From the NCBI GenBank assembly GCA_023376005.1, contig CM042141.1, positions 96,248,510-96,312,509 on the forward strand: DNA of 64,000 bases, in the 5' to 3' direction. A program made the position numbers and the translations under genes. Positions 1-10,218 of the stretch are shown piece by piece. Each line of letters opens with the position of its first letter. Positions within the stretch are counted from its first letter, which is position 1. Below the pieces are notes generated by a model. The model was not told where the DNA came from. It ran no database searches and saw nothing but the letters and a program-made list of their open reading frames with translations. The stretch comes from Doryteuthis pealeii (Eukaryota; Mollusca; Cephalopoda; Myopsida; Loliginidae).

Positions 1-553
1 ACTGACAATATATCCGAGATTAGTGGCATTGTCAACAGATTTGTATTTATGTTTCAACCTGGAAGAAATAAAAATGACAAAATTAAAACCAAATAAATTT
101 AAAGTCATGATTGATCGATTGATTTAATGTTTATTTTATGCTTAGACGTTAGCAAATCACATTGTACATTCATGTTTACATTTACATTTTTTATGTCGTG
201 GATTCTTGAGAGTTTTTTCTTTTCTTTTTTTTTAATGACGTCAAAATCTGGGGTTGTTTTCTAGTAATTACTTTGAATGGTATGGATCGTGTTTACGTTT
301 ATAATTTTTGGTATAATTTTATTTCTCTCAAGAAAGACAATGTGATTGCAGAAATAAAATACCAATTAAAAATGTTAGTTTATGATATAATTAAAAATGA
401 TTGCCATGTGAAAGATAACATTCAAAACTGACTTATATAAAGGTTTCATCATTTTTAGTTAGATCTTTGTTATTTAAATGGGATATCACCAGAAAAAGAT
501 AAAATGTAATAAGGAAAAAAACCCAAAAAAACCTTGATAATTAATGAGGAAAT
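1..553. other. AT-rich DNA, nothing recognised
   Basis: AT-rich sequence with homopolymer T and A runs. No splice-flanked open frame, tRNA-like box or inverted repeat was seen here. Confidence 0.4.
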
Positions 554-556
554 ATA

Positions 557-697
557 CAGGGTGGTCCGAAAGTCTGGTCACCACCACTTATTTTTAGAGG
601 TAAAATAATTACATAACTTACATATTATATTATTAAAACAAAAAATAATGTAAATTAAAACAATATATGTAGGTGACAAGACTTTCGGACCACCCTT
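557..697. mobile_element. MITE with mariner-type ends (family M1, copy 1)
   Basis: A 141-bp element bounded by inverted repeats that begin CAGGGTGGTCCGAAAGTCT on the left and read AAGGGTGGTCCGAAAGTCT on the complementary strand of the right end. TA dinucleotides flank it (555-556 and 698-699). It has no coding capacity. TA target duplication and CAGGGTG-type ends are usual for Tc1/mariner-derived MITEs. The right terminus has lost the expected final CAG. A related, 3'-truncated copy lies at 14496. Confidence 0.8.
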
Positions 698-719
698 TAT
701 TTACCCAATCTCTCAGCCA

Positions 720-975
720 CAAGCAGAATGCAAACACAAAAAGGTCAATTCTTAAGCAAAGTATAACTAGTTTGGGTTTTTTTATTTTATTTAATGACAT
801 ATCCATACTTGCAGAACAACAGTAGTGATACAATTTAACCAATAGCTGGGGGATGAGGAGGTTCATACTTTTCCCAAGGGCATTAGTCCAAAAGTGAATG
901 TAATAGCACCACTGGAGTTCAAAATTACTTACTAAGATGTCACAGTCTAGCATATTAGACATTACACTATGGGGA
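720..975 (-). mobile_element. tRNA-derived SINE, family S4, copy 1
   Basis: On the minus strand the element starts with a tRNA-like head (GGAGTCCC, then an A-box-like stretch ending AGTGG, then a degenerate B box near GAGTTTGAACTCC in better copies). It ends in a tail containing the complement of ATGGCATATCAACC. At least five similar copies occur in the window (1456, 6900, 35268, 35530, 63430), which defines the family. Boundaries are approximate. Confidence 0.75.
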
Positions 976-988
976 CTCCCATAGGTGG

Positions 989-1198
989 AATTTGAATTCA
1001 GAGTTTGCCTTCTAGACCAGTTGATATATTAAGATTAAATAGCTCAGTCTACCCTATTATTTACCAATAGTTGAAGGGAAGATAGTTGGATTCATACCAT
1101 TCCTAAGAGTATTAGCATTACGTGAAATGTAAACAGCTTCATCCAGAATTTGAACTCGGGTAGCCGAGTCCATTTCCTATATGCAACGAGCACCACCA
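989..1198 (-). mobile_element. tRNA-derived SINE, family S1, 3'-truncated copy
   Basis: Matches the S1 family on the minus strand. The tRNA-like head lies near 1198 (B-box-like GAGTTCAAAT in complement near 1150), followed by the body motif whose plus-strand form is CATTCCTAAGAGTATTAGC. The 3' tail is missing, and the copy abuts the S4 copy to its left. Confidence 0.7.
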
Positions 1199-1455
1199 AA
1201 CGTATTTGTAGTAGCTTTTAAGTAAAACTCATTGTATTTTCATCACATGAAACGAGTTTTCAATCTTTTTTTCTTCTATTGTTCTTAGCTAATTTGTATA
1301 TAGACATTCCATATTTTTGGCATAAACAAGTTTTTTTTTTCAAGAGTACTAAGTAATATTTAACTTAATCATTTGTTAATACTTTTATCGACGGCTTTTA
1401 AACAGCATGTTAAATCTTTCCTACTCTTCAGTCATTTGTAGGAAACAGATTTTAG
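1199..1455. other. AT-rich spacer, nothing recognised
   Basis: T-rich spacer between SINE copies. No gene signal seen. Confidence 0.4.
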
Positions 1456-1690
1456 CTTGGTTTCTTTGCTTAATGGCATATCAACTTTTGTGGGTTATTT
1501 AATGCCAAAGTTACCCCTATGGAAGAACAGTAGTGGTACTATTTAGCCCATAGCTGGGGGGAATGAGGTTCCTACCTTTCCCAAGGGTATTAGCCCAAAA
1601 GTGAACATAATAGCATGATTAGAGTTCAATCTCATTTACTACAATGTTGCAGTCAAGTCCATTAGTCACTATACCACAGGGACTCCATTT
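1456..1690 (-). mobile_element. tRNA-derived SINE, family S4, copy 2
   Basis: Same order as the copy at 720-975: TGGTTTCTTTGCTTAATGGC at the left end, AGAACAGTAGTGGTACTATT in the body and CACTATACCACAGGGACTCC at the right end, which is the tRNA-like head on the minus strand. Confidence 0.75.
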
Positions 1691-2008
1691 TAAAATAGAT
1701 TTTGCTACAGAAATACAATTGTCACTTTTATTTTGAAATTAATTTTTAGCAAAATAACAACCTAGCAATACCCAGTTTAAAAGTGCTTTTGGCATTAACA
1801 TTAACATCTGTTGTTCTTCACTGTTCAGACTATGTCAATAATTCATATTGGTTTGAGGAAGATCAATTCAAATAAATTATTTAAAAACTGAATAAAAAGG
1901 TTTTGTTTTGTAGAAGAAATGATCAGAATGAAATTTAAATACTTTTTCTAAAATCAAAAGTTTTTTCAGATAATATTTACATGAAATCATTCTGTAGTAT
2001 ATACATAT
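1691..2008. other. AT-rich DNA, nothing recognised
   Basis: No SINE, open frame or inverted repeat recognised in this stretch. Confidence 0.4.
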
Positions 2009-2262
2009 TTACCAACCCCTCTGCACGAGTAGGATGCGACACAAGGTCAATTTCTTAAGCGGCATTTAACAGGTTTGAATTCAGAGTTTCCCTTCTCTTG
2101 GACTGGTTGCCTAACCAAGGTTAAAGAGCCTAGTCTGTTCTACTGTTTACCCATAGCTGAAGGGAGAATAGTTGGATGCATACCTTTCCCAAGTGTATTA
2201 GCACTATATGAAATGGATTTGGTCCATTTCCTAGGATGATAACCATTACACCATGTGCATTC
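2009..2262 (-). mobile_element. tRNA-derived SINE, family S1
   Basis: The plus strand shows the 3' tail first (ACCAACCCCTCTGCACGAGT, then GATGCGACACAAGGTCAAT), then the body and the complement of the tRNA-like head (ACCATTACACCATG). Full copies elsewhere are about 250-285 bp. S1 is the most abundant family here, with about 18 copies. Its A box resembles GGTGTAATGGTTATC, close to a tRNA-Glu or tRNA-Gln head. Confidence 0.8.
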
Positions 2263-2312
2263 TGTAGTATATGGTTGCAGGATAATCACTTTTCTGATTT
2301 TTTATATATACT

Positions 2313-2800
2313 AGACAAAATGTGACCCATTTGGTCACCCATTCAGCTCTAGGTAGATAATTGAGATTAGGGAAAAGGGAGTTAGCAAAGCGAATAAAAA
2401 ATTTTTTAAAATAAATACAGCCAGCCGAAACCTTAAAATCATTTTGTTAACTTACTAATAAAGGAAATGTTTGACCCCATTTAAGCTACAGGTTGCTGGT
2501 TGTGAAATTTAACATAGAAATACATTTCAAATTCTCCCGGCTCTCTCTCTCTCTACTCTCCAGAGAAACTAACATTATATAACAAGAGGGGAAGAAAGAG
2601 ATAGACACAGTAAGAGATTTTGACTTAATTGCTAATTACGACTAATTAGAACCAATTAAAACAGAATTTTTTTCAAACATAATTCAATCCTAAAAGTAAG
2701 GAATAATTTAGTATAATTTTTGTGTCATTAAACTAAACAGTAAAAAAAGCCTTTAGAAAGCAAAAGTTGATTAACTCAGCTTTAGTATAATAATATATAT
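2313..2800. repeat. Dispersed repeat R1, copy 1
   Basis: This roughly 490-bp stretch aligns along its length, by eye, with 5920-6460. Shared landmarks are ACTAGACAAAA(T/C)GTGACCCAT, GGTAGATAATTG, TTTAAGCTACAGG, a CT-rich block and CAGCTTTAGTATAATAATA. It ends at a short (TA)n run. I saw no tRNA box or terminal inverted repeat, so its class is open (a SINE or LINE tail, or a non-autonomous DNA element). Confidence 0.75.
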
Positions 2801-3293
2801 ATATATTATATATATAGTAGAATATCCTTCTGTTTGGGAACTGGGATCATTATATACAGGATCATTCAAGCCAATTTCATCAAGGGTCTGTTTCAAAGAT
2901 CCTCAAAATTTCACCCTTCGGGCAGTTATTATTAATTTAAAATATCACAAACAAAGAGTTTTAGAAGATCTTTATAATCAAGGGAGAGGATAATTTCATG
3001 TAGCATTAACTTTACATTTTGGTGGTATGTGCACACACAGACATGAGAACCTGATACACCAACAGGAATACACCATTTTGAAATAGGAAAATTCAAATAA
3101 GAACATCTGGAAATTGAAAACATTTGCATAATTAACACCTAGTTACTGGTTTAATGCAGGTAGTCTAAAAGTAAGAATTTATGTTAATTATTTACATCTT
3201 GCATTTTCTTATAAAATTAATAAGTGGGCCAAATTGATAGTTTTTGTTCATAAAATAGAGTCTTCATAAATAGTGAGATATATATATACACAC
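2801..3293. other. AT-rich DNA, nothing recognised
   Basis: A minus-strand open frame at 2932-3138 (68 codons) has no recognisable motif or splice context and is probably chance. Confidence 0.35.
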
Positions 3294-3577
3294 AAAACCC
3301 TCCACATGAGCAGGATGTGACACAAGGTCAATTTCTTTAGCAGAATTTAATAGGTTTGAATTTGGAGTTTTCCTATTCCTAGAAAGGTTGCCTAACCAAG
3401 GTTAAAGAGCCCAGTCTGCCCTACTATTTATCCATTTAGTTGGAAGGAGGATAGTTGGGTTCATACCTTTCCCAAGGGTATTAGCACTATAAGAAATGTA
3501 AACAGCCTTGTCCAGGATTTGAACTCTTCTCAATGTCTCCATTTCTTACGACAGTAACCATTAGACCACACGCCTCC
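3294..3577 (-). mobile_element. tRNA-derived SINE, family S1
   Basis: Nearly complete S1 copy: tail motif CAGGATGTGACACAAGGTCA, body CTAACCAAGGTTAAAGAGCC, and the tRNA-like head in complement (CATTAGACCACACGCCTCC) at the right end. Confidence 0.8.
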
Positions 3578-3735
3578 ACAAACAGTGATATAAACCCTTG
3601 ATAGTTAGGTAGAATATCAACTTTGATTTTGAACTATACAGGTGACTTGTGCACCTATAGGATTTTTTTCTGTACTGTAGCCCCCTAAATTAAGAAAGCT
3701 GTTACAAGAGTCAGTTTGCCAATGACATAATTGTT

Positions 3736-3839
3736 ATTTCAAAATACTTTTAATAAACTTTGTTTTAAAATGTTGATGTGTTAACTACACATCAACATTT
3801 TAAAACAAAATTTAAAGTTTATTAAAAGTATTTTGAAAT
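3736..3839. repeat. Foldback (inverted repeat) FB1
   Basis: Left arm 3736-3780 and right arm about 3788-3839 are near-perfect complements around a 7-base spacer, with about four extra bases in the right arm. As RNA or cruciform DNA this would form a stem of about 45 bp. No ribozyme-like core and no protein frame. Confidence 0.85.
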
Positions 3840-3904
3840 TGTCACACATGAAAATCTAAGGCTTGTAACAAACTCAATTTCAAAATGCAAGATTATCAAT
3901 ATGC

Positions 3905-4470
3905 ACAAATTTCATTTGAATGAGTCCCGGAAAATTTGATGGGTCCCAACTTAAATAATAAATAAATTGTAGGGCTTTTATTTATGAATTGGGGAAAGTG
4001 GACAGGAAAGTTTTCTTTGATGAAACAACTCAAGCCATCTAATTTCTACCCTATACCTAACCCCATGTAATTTATTCCTAAAAAAAAAATATTGATATGT
4101 ATTTACAGTTAGCTTGAGATGATGGGGGAATAAAAAATTAAAACACCACCACAAAAAAAAAGTTTTTACAGCAGGGTTGAGCAATACCAGAGTTAGGCAC
4201 AAGGCTAGAAATTCTCTCATGATGTTAGCATTGGAAATTTCCCATCAAAAAAAAAATATGAAGCTACTTTTTGCCAATTAGCTGAGAACTTGCATACCTG
4301 AATTGTTATGGGTTGGTTGTGTGCAATGTAATGGGATTTTTAATGGAAAAATTGCATCCCTAAGTGTGTTCCTGGGATGCATGGATTTAATTTTTAGATT
4401 CTTATGCATCAGAGATGCAGGATGCGTACCTATCAATCTCAGTGAATAAACAAAACTTATTTTGGCAGGT
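3905..4470. repeat. Dispersed repeat R2, copy 1
   Basis: Aligns in order with 57815-58060: TTTGAATGAGTCCC, AAATTTGATGGGTCCCAA, GTATTTACAGTTAGCT, GATGATGGGGG, then a GATGCAGGA(TGC) block near 4420. This copy carries about 250 extra bases relative to the other. The minus-strand open frames inside it look like chance. Confidence 0.65.
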
Positions 4471-4639
4471 CCGGCCAATTTTATTATGATGAGATAATGT
4501 TTAACATGTTGACTACATATTAGTACGTATATGTATCACTATGTGTACTGATGTACGTAGTGGCACGTATATGTACAAATATTTCACTTCCCTTTTTTTT
4601 AAACAATATTTAGAATATACACTTTCATAATAATATAGC

Positions 4640-4830
4640 AGTATCTACATATTTATTAATAATGGAGATTTGCTTCCGGTTTTTGTCTGTAACAAAAACA
4701 ACGTCACTGATTACGTCACACTACCTAAAACGTCATAACGTAGAATAAATACACTCAAAATTTGAGCATGGAATGTTAGACAGTCCTCATTGGTTTTTTA
4801 AACAAGTTTTAATAAATACATACGTGTATT
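4640..4830. repeat. Dispersed repeat R3, copy 1
   Basis: The plus strand matches the minus strand of 60105-60292. Shared blocks are AATAATGGAGATT(T/C)GCTTC, GGTTTTTGTCTGTAACAAAA, a run of ACGTCA-like hexamers, and GAATAAATA(C/T)ACTCAAAAT. The hexamers ACGTCA/CGTCAC occur three to four times within 50 bases in this copy and resemble cAMP-response-type sites. Whether they act as such is unknown. Confidence 0.7.
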
Positions 4831-5640
4831 ATCTATCTATATATAGTTTGTTTTATTTTAATATATATTCAAAGTTATCAGAACTAAGTTTCCATTTCAA
4901 TTTTTTATATTTTTTACTCCTTTAATAAATTGGATGATTTTACTTTACTTATGATACAAACTCTCTGATATTAAATTTTCAATTCCCAATATTTATTTTA
5001 CGTCGCCCAGTGGGCGTTTTTTTTATTTTGCAAGTACTACTTAAAGAAGGTAGAAATGATGAAAAACTGTTATAACTAAAACTCTTATCTAAAAAAGTGA
5101 TATAAAAATAAAACAAAAATAGGAATCCATTCACAGCCAAATAAAAATATATATTCATTTATTCATATAACTTATAAGCAGTTACAAATCATTTTTTAAT
5201 ATTATATATTGCTCTTTATATCATATTGTATGAAATAGATACAAATAAAAAATAGATAAGTGCGCCGAATGTATACCAAGATGTAACCCAGTCAATTTAC
5301 CATTGCCGTACACGTATTGGTATTATATTATACCACAGAGGTGTGGTACATTTTTGGCCCACTACAAGTACTATCAATACTTTCAAAACTGATGCAATAA
5401 ATGAAATGTGGCAAAGTCAATGAAGGGTAACTGCCATTTGAACAAACATAGGCAGAATGTGTTAAAGAAGTCTAGATAATCAAAATAATCAATGAATAAA
5501 AGTAAATATATATATAATTTTGTTAACTGACCTTTTACCTTTCAGTCAGGCCTAATTAACTTTTATAGTTTATCTTAGCAACATTGATTTTGGTCTTGTT
5601 CGAGTCAAACAAGAATATTAATTACTTTACCATAATGTTT
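4831..5640. other. AT-rich DNA, nothing recognised
   Basis: Long AT-rich stretch without a recognisable gene, SINE box or inverted repeat. Confidence 0.4.
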
Positions 5641-5919
5641 AATGTATTTACCAACCCCAATAGTTGCTAGATGTGACAAAAGGTTACATTAACATTAGGT
5701 CCTTCAGGAAGCAAGGGTTGCTAGGTACAAAAAGTGTCCAAGTCTCATTAGCATTCCATCTCTTATAGAGGTGCCTCAAGTATCAGGAAATAAATCAACA
5801 CTTATTTCTTTTAGGAGATAGGGAGCAAGTACTGTCTGGAGATTTGGCCCTTTAAGACTGGATTTGTTTTTTTTGTTTTTTGAGAGCATACATTCCTGAA
5901 AGCATATAGAAATACTAGA
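5641..5919. other. Possible degenerate SINE tail
   Basis: The left part (GTATTTACCAACCCC, then TAGATGTGACAAAAGGT) resembles the S1/S5 3' tail in reverse orientation. The remainder is unassigned. Confidence 0.3.
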
Positions 5920-6460
5920 CAAAACGTGACCCATTGGGTCACCCATTGAGCTCTGGGTAGATAATTGGGATAAGGAAAAAGTGAGTTTGCAAAGTGAATT
6001 AAATTTTAAAGAAATAAATATGACCAGATAAATTTTAAAAAATTAAAAAATCATTAAAATCATTTTTTTAGATTTTTAAGAAAGGGAATGTTTGGCCTAA
6101 TTTAAGCTACAGGGCTAGCTGCTTGTGAAACTTGACATACAAATATACTTCATACTCTCTAAATTCCTCTCTTTACACTCATAGATAAACTAACATATAT
6201 AACGAGGAGGTAATCAAGATATATATAGAGAGGGGGAAGTGACAGGCAGAATGTGAAGTAAGAGACAGGTCAGTTTTTGACTTCATTGCAAATTACAACT
6301 AATTAGAACCAATTAAAATGGAATTCTTTAAAAATATAACTCAATCCTAAAACTAAGGAATAATTTAGTATAACTTTTGTGTCATTAAACTAAACAGTAA
6401 AAAAGCATTTAGGAGACAAACATTGATTTGCTCAGCTTTAGTATAATAATAGATTTCATG
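5920..6460. repeat. Dispersed repeat R1, copy 2
   Basis: Second copy of the element at 2313-2800, in the same orientation and 3.6 kb away, ending in the same TTTAGTATAATAATA block. It has a longer purine-rich insert around 6200-6270. Confidence 0.75.
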
Positions 6461-6497
6461 CTGCTTTGTATCAGCGTTTTTGACACTTTTCATATCA

Positions 6498-6645
6498 TGT
6501 ATGTATTTACCCAACCTGTTCACCACGGGTAGGATGTGACACAAGGTTGCAAGTATGGGGCATCCAGCAAAGATTATCAAACTTGCTATTCACTAGTAAT
6601 GGATCTGTGAGACAAGCTTGCTAACCATGCTATCAACTGAATATA
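6498..6645 (-). mobile_element. tRNA-derived SINE, family S5
   Basis: The plus strand shows the tail (TTTACCCAACCTGTTCACCA, GGATGTGACACAAGGT), then the complement of a GGATGCCCC-type join, the B-box region and CTTGCTAACCAT. MITE 6646-6853 starts where the A-box end is expected, so the MITE probably inserted in or beside this SINE. Confidence 0.7.
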
Positions 6646-6853
6646 CAGAATGTTCACAAAGTCCCGCAGCAATTTTGAAATTTAGAATTTAATAACTTTG
6701 GTTATACAAATGATAGAATCATTTAGTAAAAATCAAATGTTCAACTCTTGAAGTTTTATTCTTGATGTACATTTTATTTATCTCACAACAATATTTTATT
6801 GCCATCATTGTTGATATATATTCAAACAACAGCAGGATTTTATGAACACCCTG
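6646..6853. mobile_element. MITE with TA target duplication (family M2)
   Basis: A 208-bp element flanked by TA (6644-6645 and 6854-6855). The left end is CAGAATGTTCACAAAGTCC and the complement of the right end is CAGGGTGTTCATAAAATCC, with about 15 of 19 positions alike. The ends resemble those of the mariner element at 32917, so it may be a distant non-autonomous relative. No coding capacity. Confidence 0.75.
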
Positions 6854-6899
6854 TATATTAACTCACTATTTACGTAACCCATAATATCTTGGGTAGAGT

Positions 6900-7125
6900 T
6901 TATGGTTTCTTTGTTTAATGGCATATCAACCTATTTAATGTCAAAGCCATCCTTTAGAAGAACAGTAGTGGTACTATTTAACCCATAGGTGGGGGTGACA
7001 TGTAGGTTTATACCTTTTGCAGAGGTATTAGACTGAAAGTTAATGTAATAGCATGACTGGGGTTTAAACTCACTTACTACAATGACACAGTCCAGCAAGT
7101 TAACCACTATGCCATAGGGACACCA
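6900..7125 (-). mobile_element. tRNA-derived SINE, family S4, copy 3
   Basis: Carries ATGGTTTCTTTGTTTAATGG at the left, AGAACAGTAGTGGTACTATT in the middle and CCACTATGCCATAGGGACAC at the right (minus-strand head). Confidence 0.75.
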
Positions 7126-7387
7126 ACTGAGTAGAGTTTATGAAATACTATACACTATTTATTTTACATAATATAGTAACTCAGAATGTAATTCCTTTTA
7201 ATTATCTATATATCAATACTTGTTTTCCTTAATCTTCTGACTGTTATCATCGTGCAACACCCTCTGGTTAAAAATGAGACTGTCCAAATTGTCTAAGATG
7301 AAATGCAAAAATATAGATCCTGATTAACTCATGTTGCTTATCTGCTGAATTCTTATTTCTTATGAGAGTCATCACCTCAGCTAAATA

Positions 7388-7491
7388 ATGGACCCTTCTG
7401 TTATTATTATAAAGAAAGATGTCAACATTTGTGTAAACTCGTCAGTATTCAACTGTTGCAAGTTGGATCAGCTTCTGAGAATCCAGACTTG
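7388..7491 (+). CDS. Candidate first coding exon, unknown protein
   Basis: An ATG at 7388 in a favourable start context (A at -3, G at +4) opens 34 codons plus two bases, ending at a consensus GTAAGT donor (7492). The peptide starts MDPSVIIIKKDVN and ends LDQLLRIQT, with mixed charged and hydrophobic residues that look more protein-like than the simple-sequence frames nearby. A CCTCAG just upstream (7375-7380) could be an acceptor joining a 5' UTR exon. I found no convincing next exon. Further acceptors and a GTGAGT donor lie at 7560-7710, but the in-phase readings hit stops. The product is not recognised. It could be a non-coding RNA exon or chance. Confidence 0.35.
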
Positions 7492-8189
7492 GTAAGTGGT
7501 TTAAATAGCAGCTTGTTGGGCTATTCTACTATGTGGCATGGTCAAGTCTATTTCCAGCATTTTGATTGGCTGGTGGTTTTAGTGTGTATATTTGTATCCA
7601 TATATACTGGACACTTGACCATGTCCTCTCAGTTGCTACAGAATGTATTCAGTTACTCTCTGTCTTTTTTGCCTGGTGACTGGACGCTAGTCACAGCCTT
7701 CTTGTGAAGGTGAGTACAATGTTTATTCTACAAAAGAAAGGGAAGAAAAAGGACATACTACACAGAAAAATATAATAAGAAAGAAAGTCAGTAGGGGAAA
7801 GATAGAGAGAGGGAGTGAGCGTGCAGAAGCGATAATGCTAATCTGTTTCAATTGAACATAATGAAAATATGAAAAGAAGGAAAGAAAGTAACAGAGAGTT
7901 AAATCAAGATTATTATACTTTTTACATACTGGAATATTTTGCAATAGCTCTTAAGTAAACATATCAAATGTTGTAATAATTAAATTATCATACTGTGGTA
8001 TATCCATAGGTTCCACTAGTTAATGATATTTTAATAATTTGCTACATTACAGTTGGTTAGATGATTTGGTTCTGGGATTATGGAGGAAGTATATATTTCA
8101 CTCAAACACACTTGACATTTTAAGATTACTTTTTTTTATTAAAATACATAATATAAAAATAAATAAGAATATTCAAAGTTACAAATAAG
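7492..8189. other. Intron-like sequence with a second plus-strand donor
   Basis: Includes CTTGTGAAG|GTGAGTAC at about 7709 and several pyrimidine-rich acceptors at 7575-7635, so spliced RNA may come from this strand. The right half is purine-rich, then AT-rich. The open frame at 7429-7707 runs through the donor at 7492 and is not favoured. Confidence 0.3.
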
Positions 8190-8575
8190 ATTTGTCTGGA
8201 TTTTTGAGATAAGGCTTTATAAATTGTATTATTTAGATTTTTTGGACTGTTGTCCTTATGTTTATTGTTATACACACAAAGTTTCAGCCAATGTGCTCTC
8301 CAGGCTTCTTGAGGTGTTTCTAGTCAAACTCAAGAACCTTCTTGTAATTGAGAGCCTTCACAGAACTTAGAACTTCCAAACTCTTTATTTAATCCATTGG
8401 GATAGATTGTTCTCATTCTGTTAACCATGACCAGATAAAAAGTGTTAAGCAATGTTAAGTATTCTATGTTATTTTTGCCTGTAGTCAGAATTGAACCTAC
8501 AACATACAGATGATTGTCATTTAGAACTGTATTAATTTAACCCTAATATCCATTGCACCATATGTCCAATAGTTA
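8190..8575 (-). mobile_element. tRNA-derived SINE, family S6
   Basis: On the minus strand this has a weak tRNA-like head (GGTTAA..., B box like GGTTCAATTCTG in complement near 8490), a body with GATTAAATAAAG(A/G)GTT, and the tail CTGAAGAAG...GCC...GAAAC followed by TGTATATAACAATAAA-like sequence. Other copies are at 19990, 38745, 46550 and 61528. Confidence 0.75.
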
Positions 8576-9121
8576 TAATTAACTCATAATATTCTATTAT
8601 TAAAGTAGTTGCAGACTAGTGTAGTTAGCAGAACAGATCACAGTCAGACAGACAGACAGGACCAGAGTAACAATAGACCAGATAGGTTGCAGATTCTAGG
8701 ATAAATGGTCAGACCCTGAAGGGTTGGTTGGTTGGTTTATTTTACAGCATACCAACCTTTTTCAGATCATTTAATGCCAAATCAAGTCATTTTTGATAAA
8801 CAAAGGACTCAGGTTGCTTACAGTACCTGCTTTTGCTTAAGTATTCACCCAAGACTATGAAGGTAGACAGACAGAACAACAGAAAGAATATCAGACATAT
8901 GAAGACCCAAACACAAAAAAAAAAACATAATTTTATACCTTTATCACCAGTGCCTCAGATTCTATCTTTTCTACCAACCCCAAAAGAAATACTAAAATAA
9001 ATGAGGGTCCTATCTTTAAGAACCAATGGGTATTGTGTTACGATACCTCCTTTCTATTGCAGATAACCATACTGTCACTGTTGCATATTTACTTTAAATG
9101 ACTGCCAGATGGTACTTTTTA
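8576..9121. other. SINE-tail fragment and unassigned DNA
   Basis: 8725-8860 (GGTTGGTTGGTTTATTTTAC, CATTTAATGCCAAAT, TTTTGATAAACAAA, TTGCTTAAGT) matches 13860-13975 and is probably a shared SINE tail. The rest holds (GACA)n-like runs and no gene. Confidence 0.45.
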
Positions 9122-9420
9122 TCAGCATCATCATCATCAAGGTGTGCTGACAGCATGGATTCCCTTGAATCTCTTCCACCATCCATCCCTATCAGCTATT
9201 GTTCTTAGTAAGTCTTCTAGACAGCATCCAGTGTCTGCACAGAGTTGAGGATGTAACTTTTTGCTGATCAGCCAACACCAGTTTATCCATGTGTAGGAGT
9301 CCATAGGAGAAAATTACTTATGAGTCCATCCTTACTTCTTCATCAGAGCCCAACATGTCTTGTTTGCCTTATTTGGATGGTTTGTATGATGGGAGATAAG
9401 TGGCAGTACAATTGCTGTTT
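9122..9420 (+). repeat. Dispersed repeat R4, copy 1
   Basis: Shares CATCATCATCATCA, GACAGCATGGATTCCC, CTATCAG(C/T), TTGATG/GAGTTGA-type blocks, ACTTATGAGT(C/T)CATCCTT and ATGGTTTGT(A/G)TGAT with 11144-11400, and more loosely with 51004-51260. It starts at a CAT trinucleotide run and has no protein frame. The class is unknown. Confidence 0.7.
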
Positions 9421-9440
9421 TGTGTGTGTGTGTGTGTGTG
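9420..9440. repeat. (TG)n microsatellite
   Basis: About ten TG units followed by a G-rich run, directly after R4 copy 1. Confidence 0.9.
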
Positions 9441-9685
9441 GGTGGGGGGCTGCTGGTTCTGTAGAAATAACATATTGCATTCTTTTTCTCCTATGATATT
9501 GCAATTTCTAACAGTATCTTAGAAAAGATCATTTTTAAGCATTCTACTTGTTTATTTTTATAACCTTTTAAAAGTCATTCTGTTTACAATATATATAATT
9601 TTCATTCAAGGAAGGAATAAGCTATATCACCAGTTCATTGTTCTTTGCTTCTTTCATAGTATACCAACTATTTAAAAAAAAACTT

Positions 9686-9723
9686 TTCTTCTGAAGATGA
9701 TCTAAAATCAAACTAGTTGAGAA
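9686..9723 (+). ncRNA. Degenerate hammerhead-like motif
   Basis: CTGAAGA at 9691-9697 fits CUGANGA. The bases before it (TTCTT, 9686-9690) pair with GAGAA (9719-9723), giving a 5-bp helix I with one G-U pair. Between them, GAT/ATC can form a short helix II and ACT/AGT a helix III. The catalytic G12 position is not G, so this copy should be inactive. A (TA)n array follows at 9777. Confidence 0.45.
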
Positions 9724-9775
9724 CAATCAAAAAATAAATAACATTAAAGAAATATGATTATTTATCTTGTCACTT

Positions 9776-9776
<1 letters not shown>

Positions 9777-9818
<42 letters not shown>
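9777..9818. repeat. (TA)n microsatellite
   Basis: About 20 TA units. Confidence 0.95.
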
Positions 9819-9822
<4 letters not shown>

Positions 9823-9897
9823 TATACATATCGTATTAAAATCATTTTTTCATAAGTCAGAAAAGTGCTAAATACTGTCCAGTAGAGCAGGATGACG

Positions 9898-10069
9898 CCT
9901 AAGAATAACTGAATGTCTACTCACTTCCTCATGACAGTCTCATTACTACTAGTTTCATGTATTTTTACAAAAATATACAATCTATTGTATTTTTTTTTTT
10001 GTAAAAATACATGAAACTAGTAGTAATGAGACTGTCCTAAGGAGGTGAGTAAACATTCAGTTATTCTTA

Positions 10070-10071
<2 letters not shown>
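9898..10071. repeat. Foldback FB2
   Basis: Left arm about 9898-9968 and right arm about 10001-10071 are complementary over 71 bases with about five mismatches. They are separated by 32 bases of AT-rich spacer with a T run. The right arm is followed immediately by a (TA)n array. Neither arm contains a hammerhead core. Confidence 0.9.

Positions 10072-10113
<42 letters not shown>
10072..10113. repeat. (TA)n microsatellite
   Basis: About 20 TA units between foldback FB2 and the hammerhead-like remnant at 10176. Confidence 0.95.
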
Positions 10114-10120
<7 letters not shown>

Positions 10121-10175
10121 ATATTAGGAAAAATGAAAAAAAAAACACAGGTTTAAATGGGTTAAGTGGCGAGTT

Positions 10176-10218
10176 TATTGGCAGTGTTTTGATCTATTAA
10201 TTAGATCATCTTCAGGGC
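10176..10218 (-). ncRNA. Degenerate hammerhead-like motif near (TA)n
   Basis: On the minus strand CTGAAGA (complement of 10209-10215) is followed by a clean 6-bp helix II, GATCTA/TAGATC, then AAA where GAA is expected, then ACACTGCCAATAAA. G12 is A, and helix I does not pair well, so this is probably a dead copy. The same tail style, with CAATAAA after the core, is seen at other loci. Confidence 0.5.
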
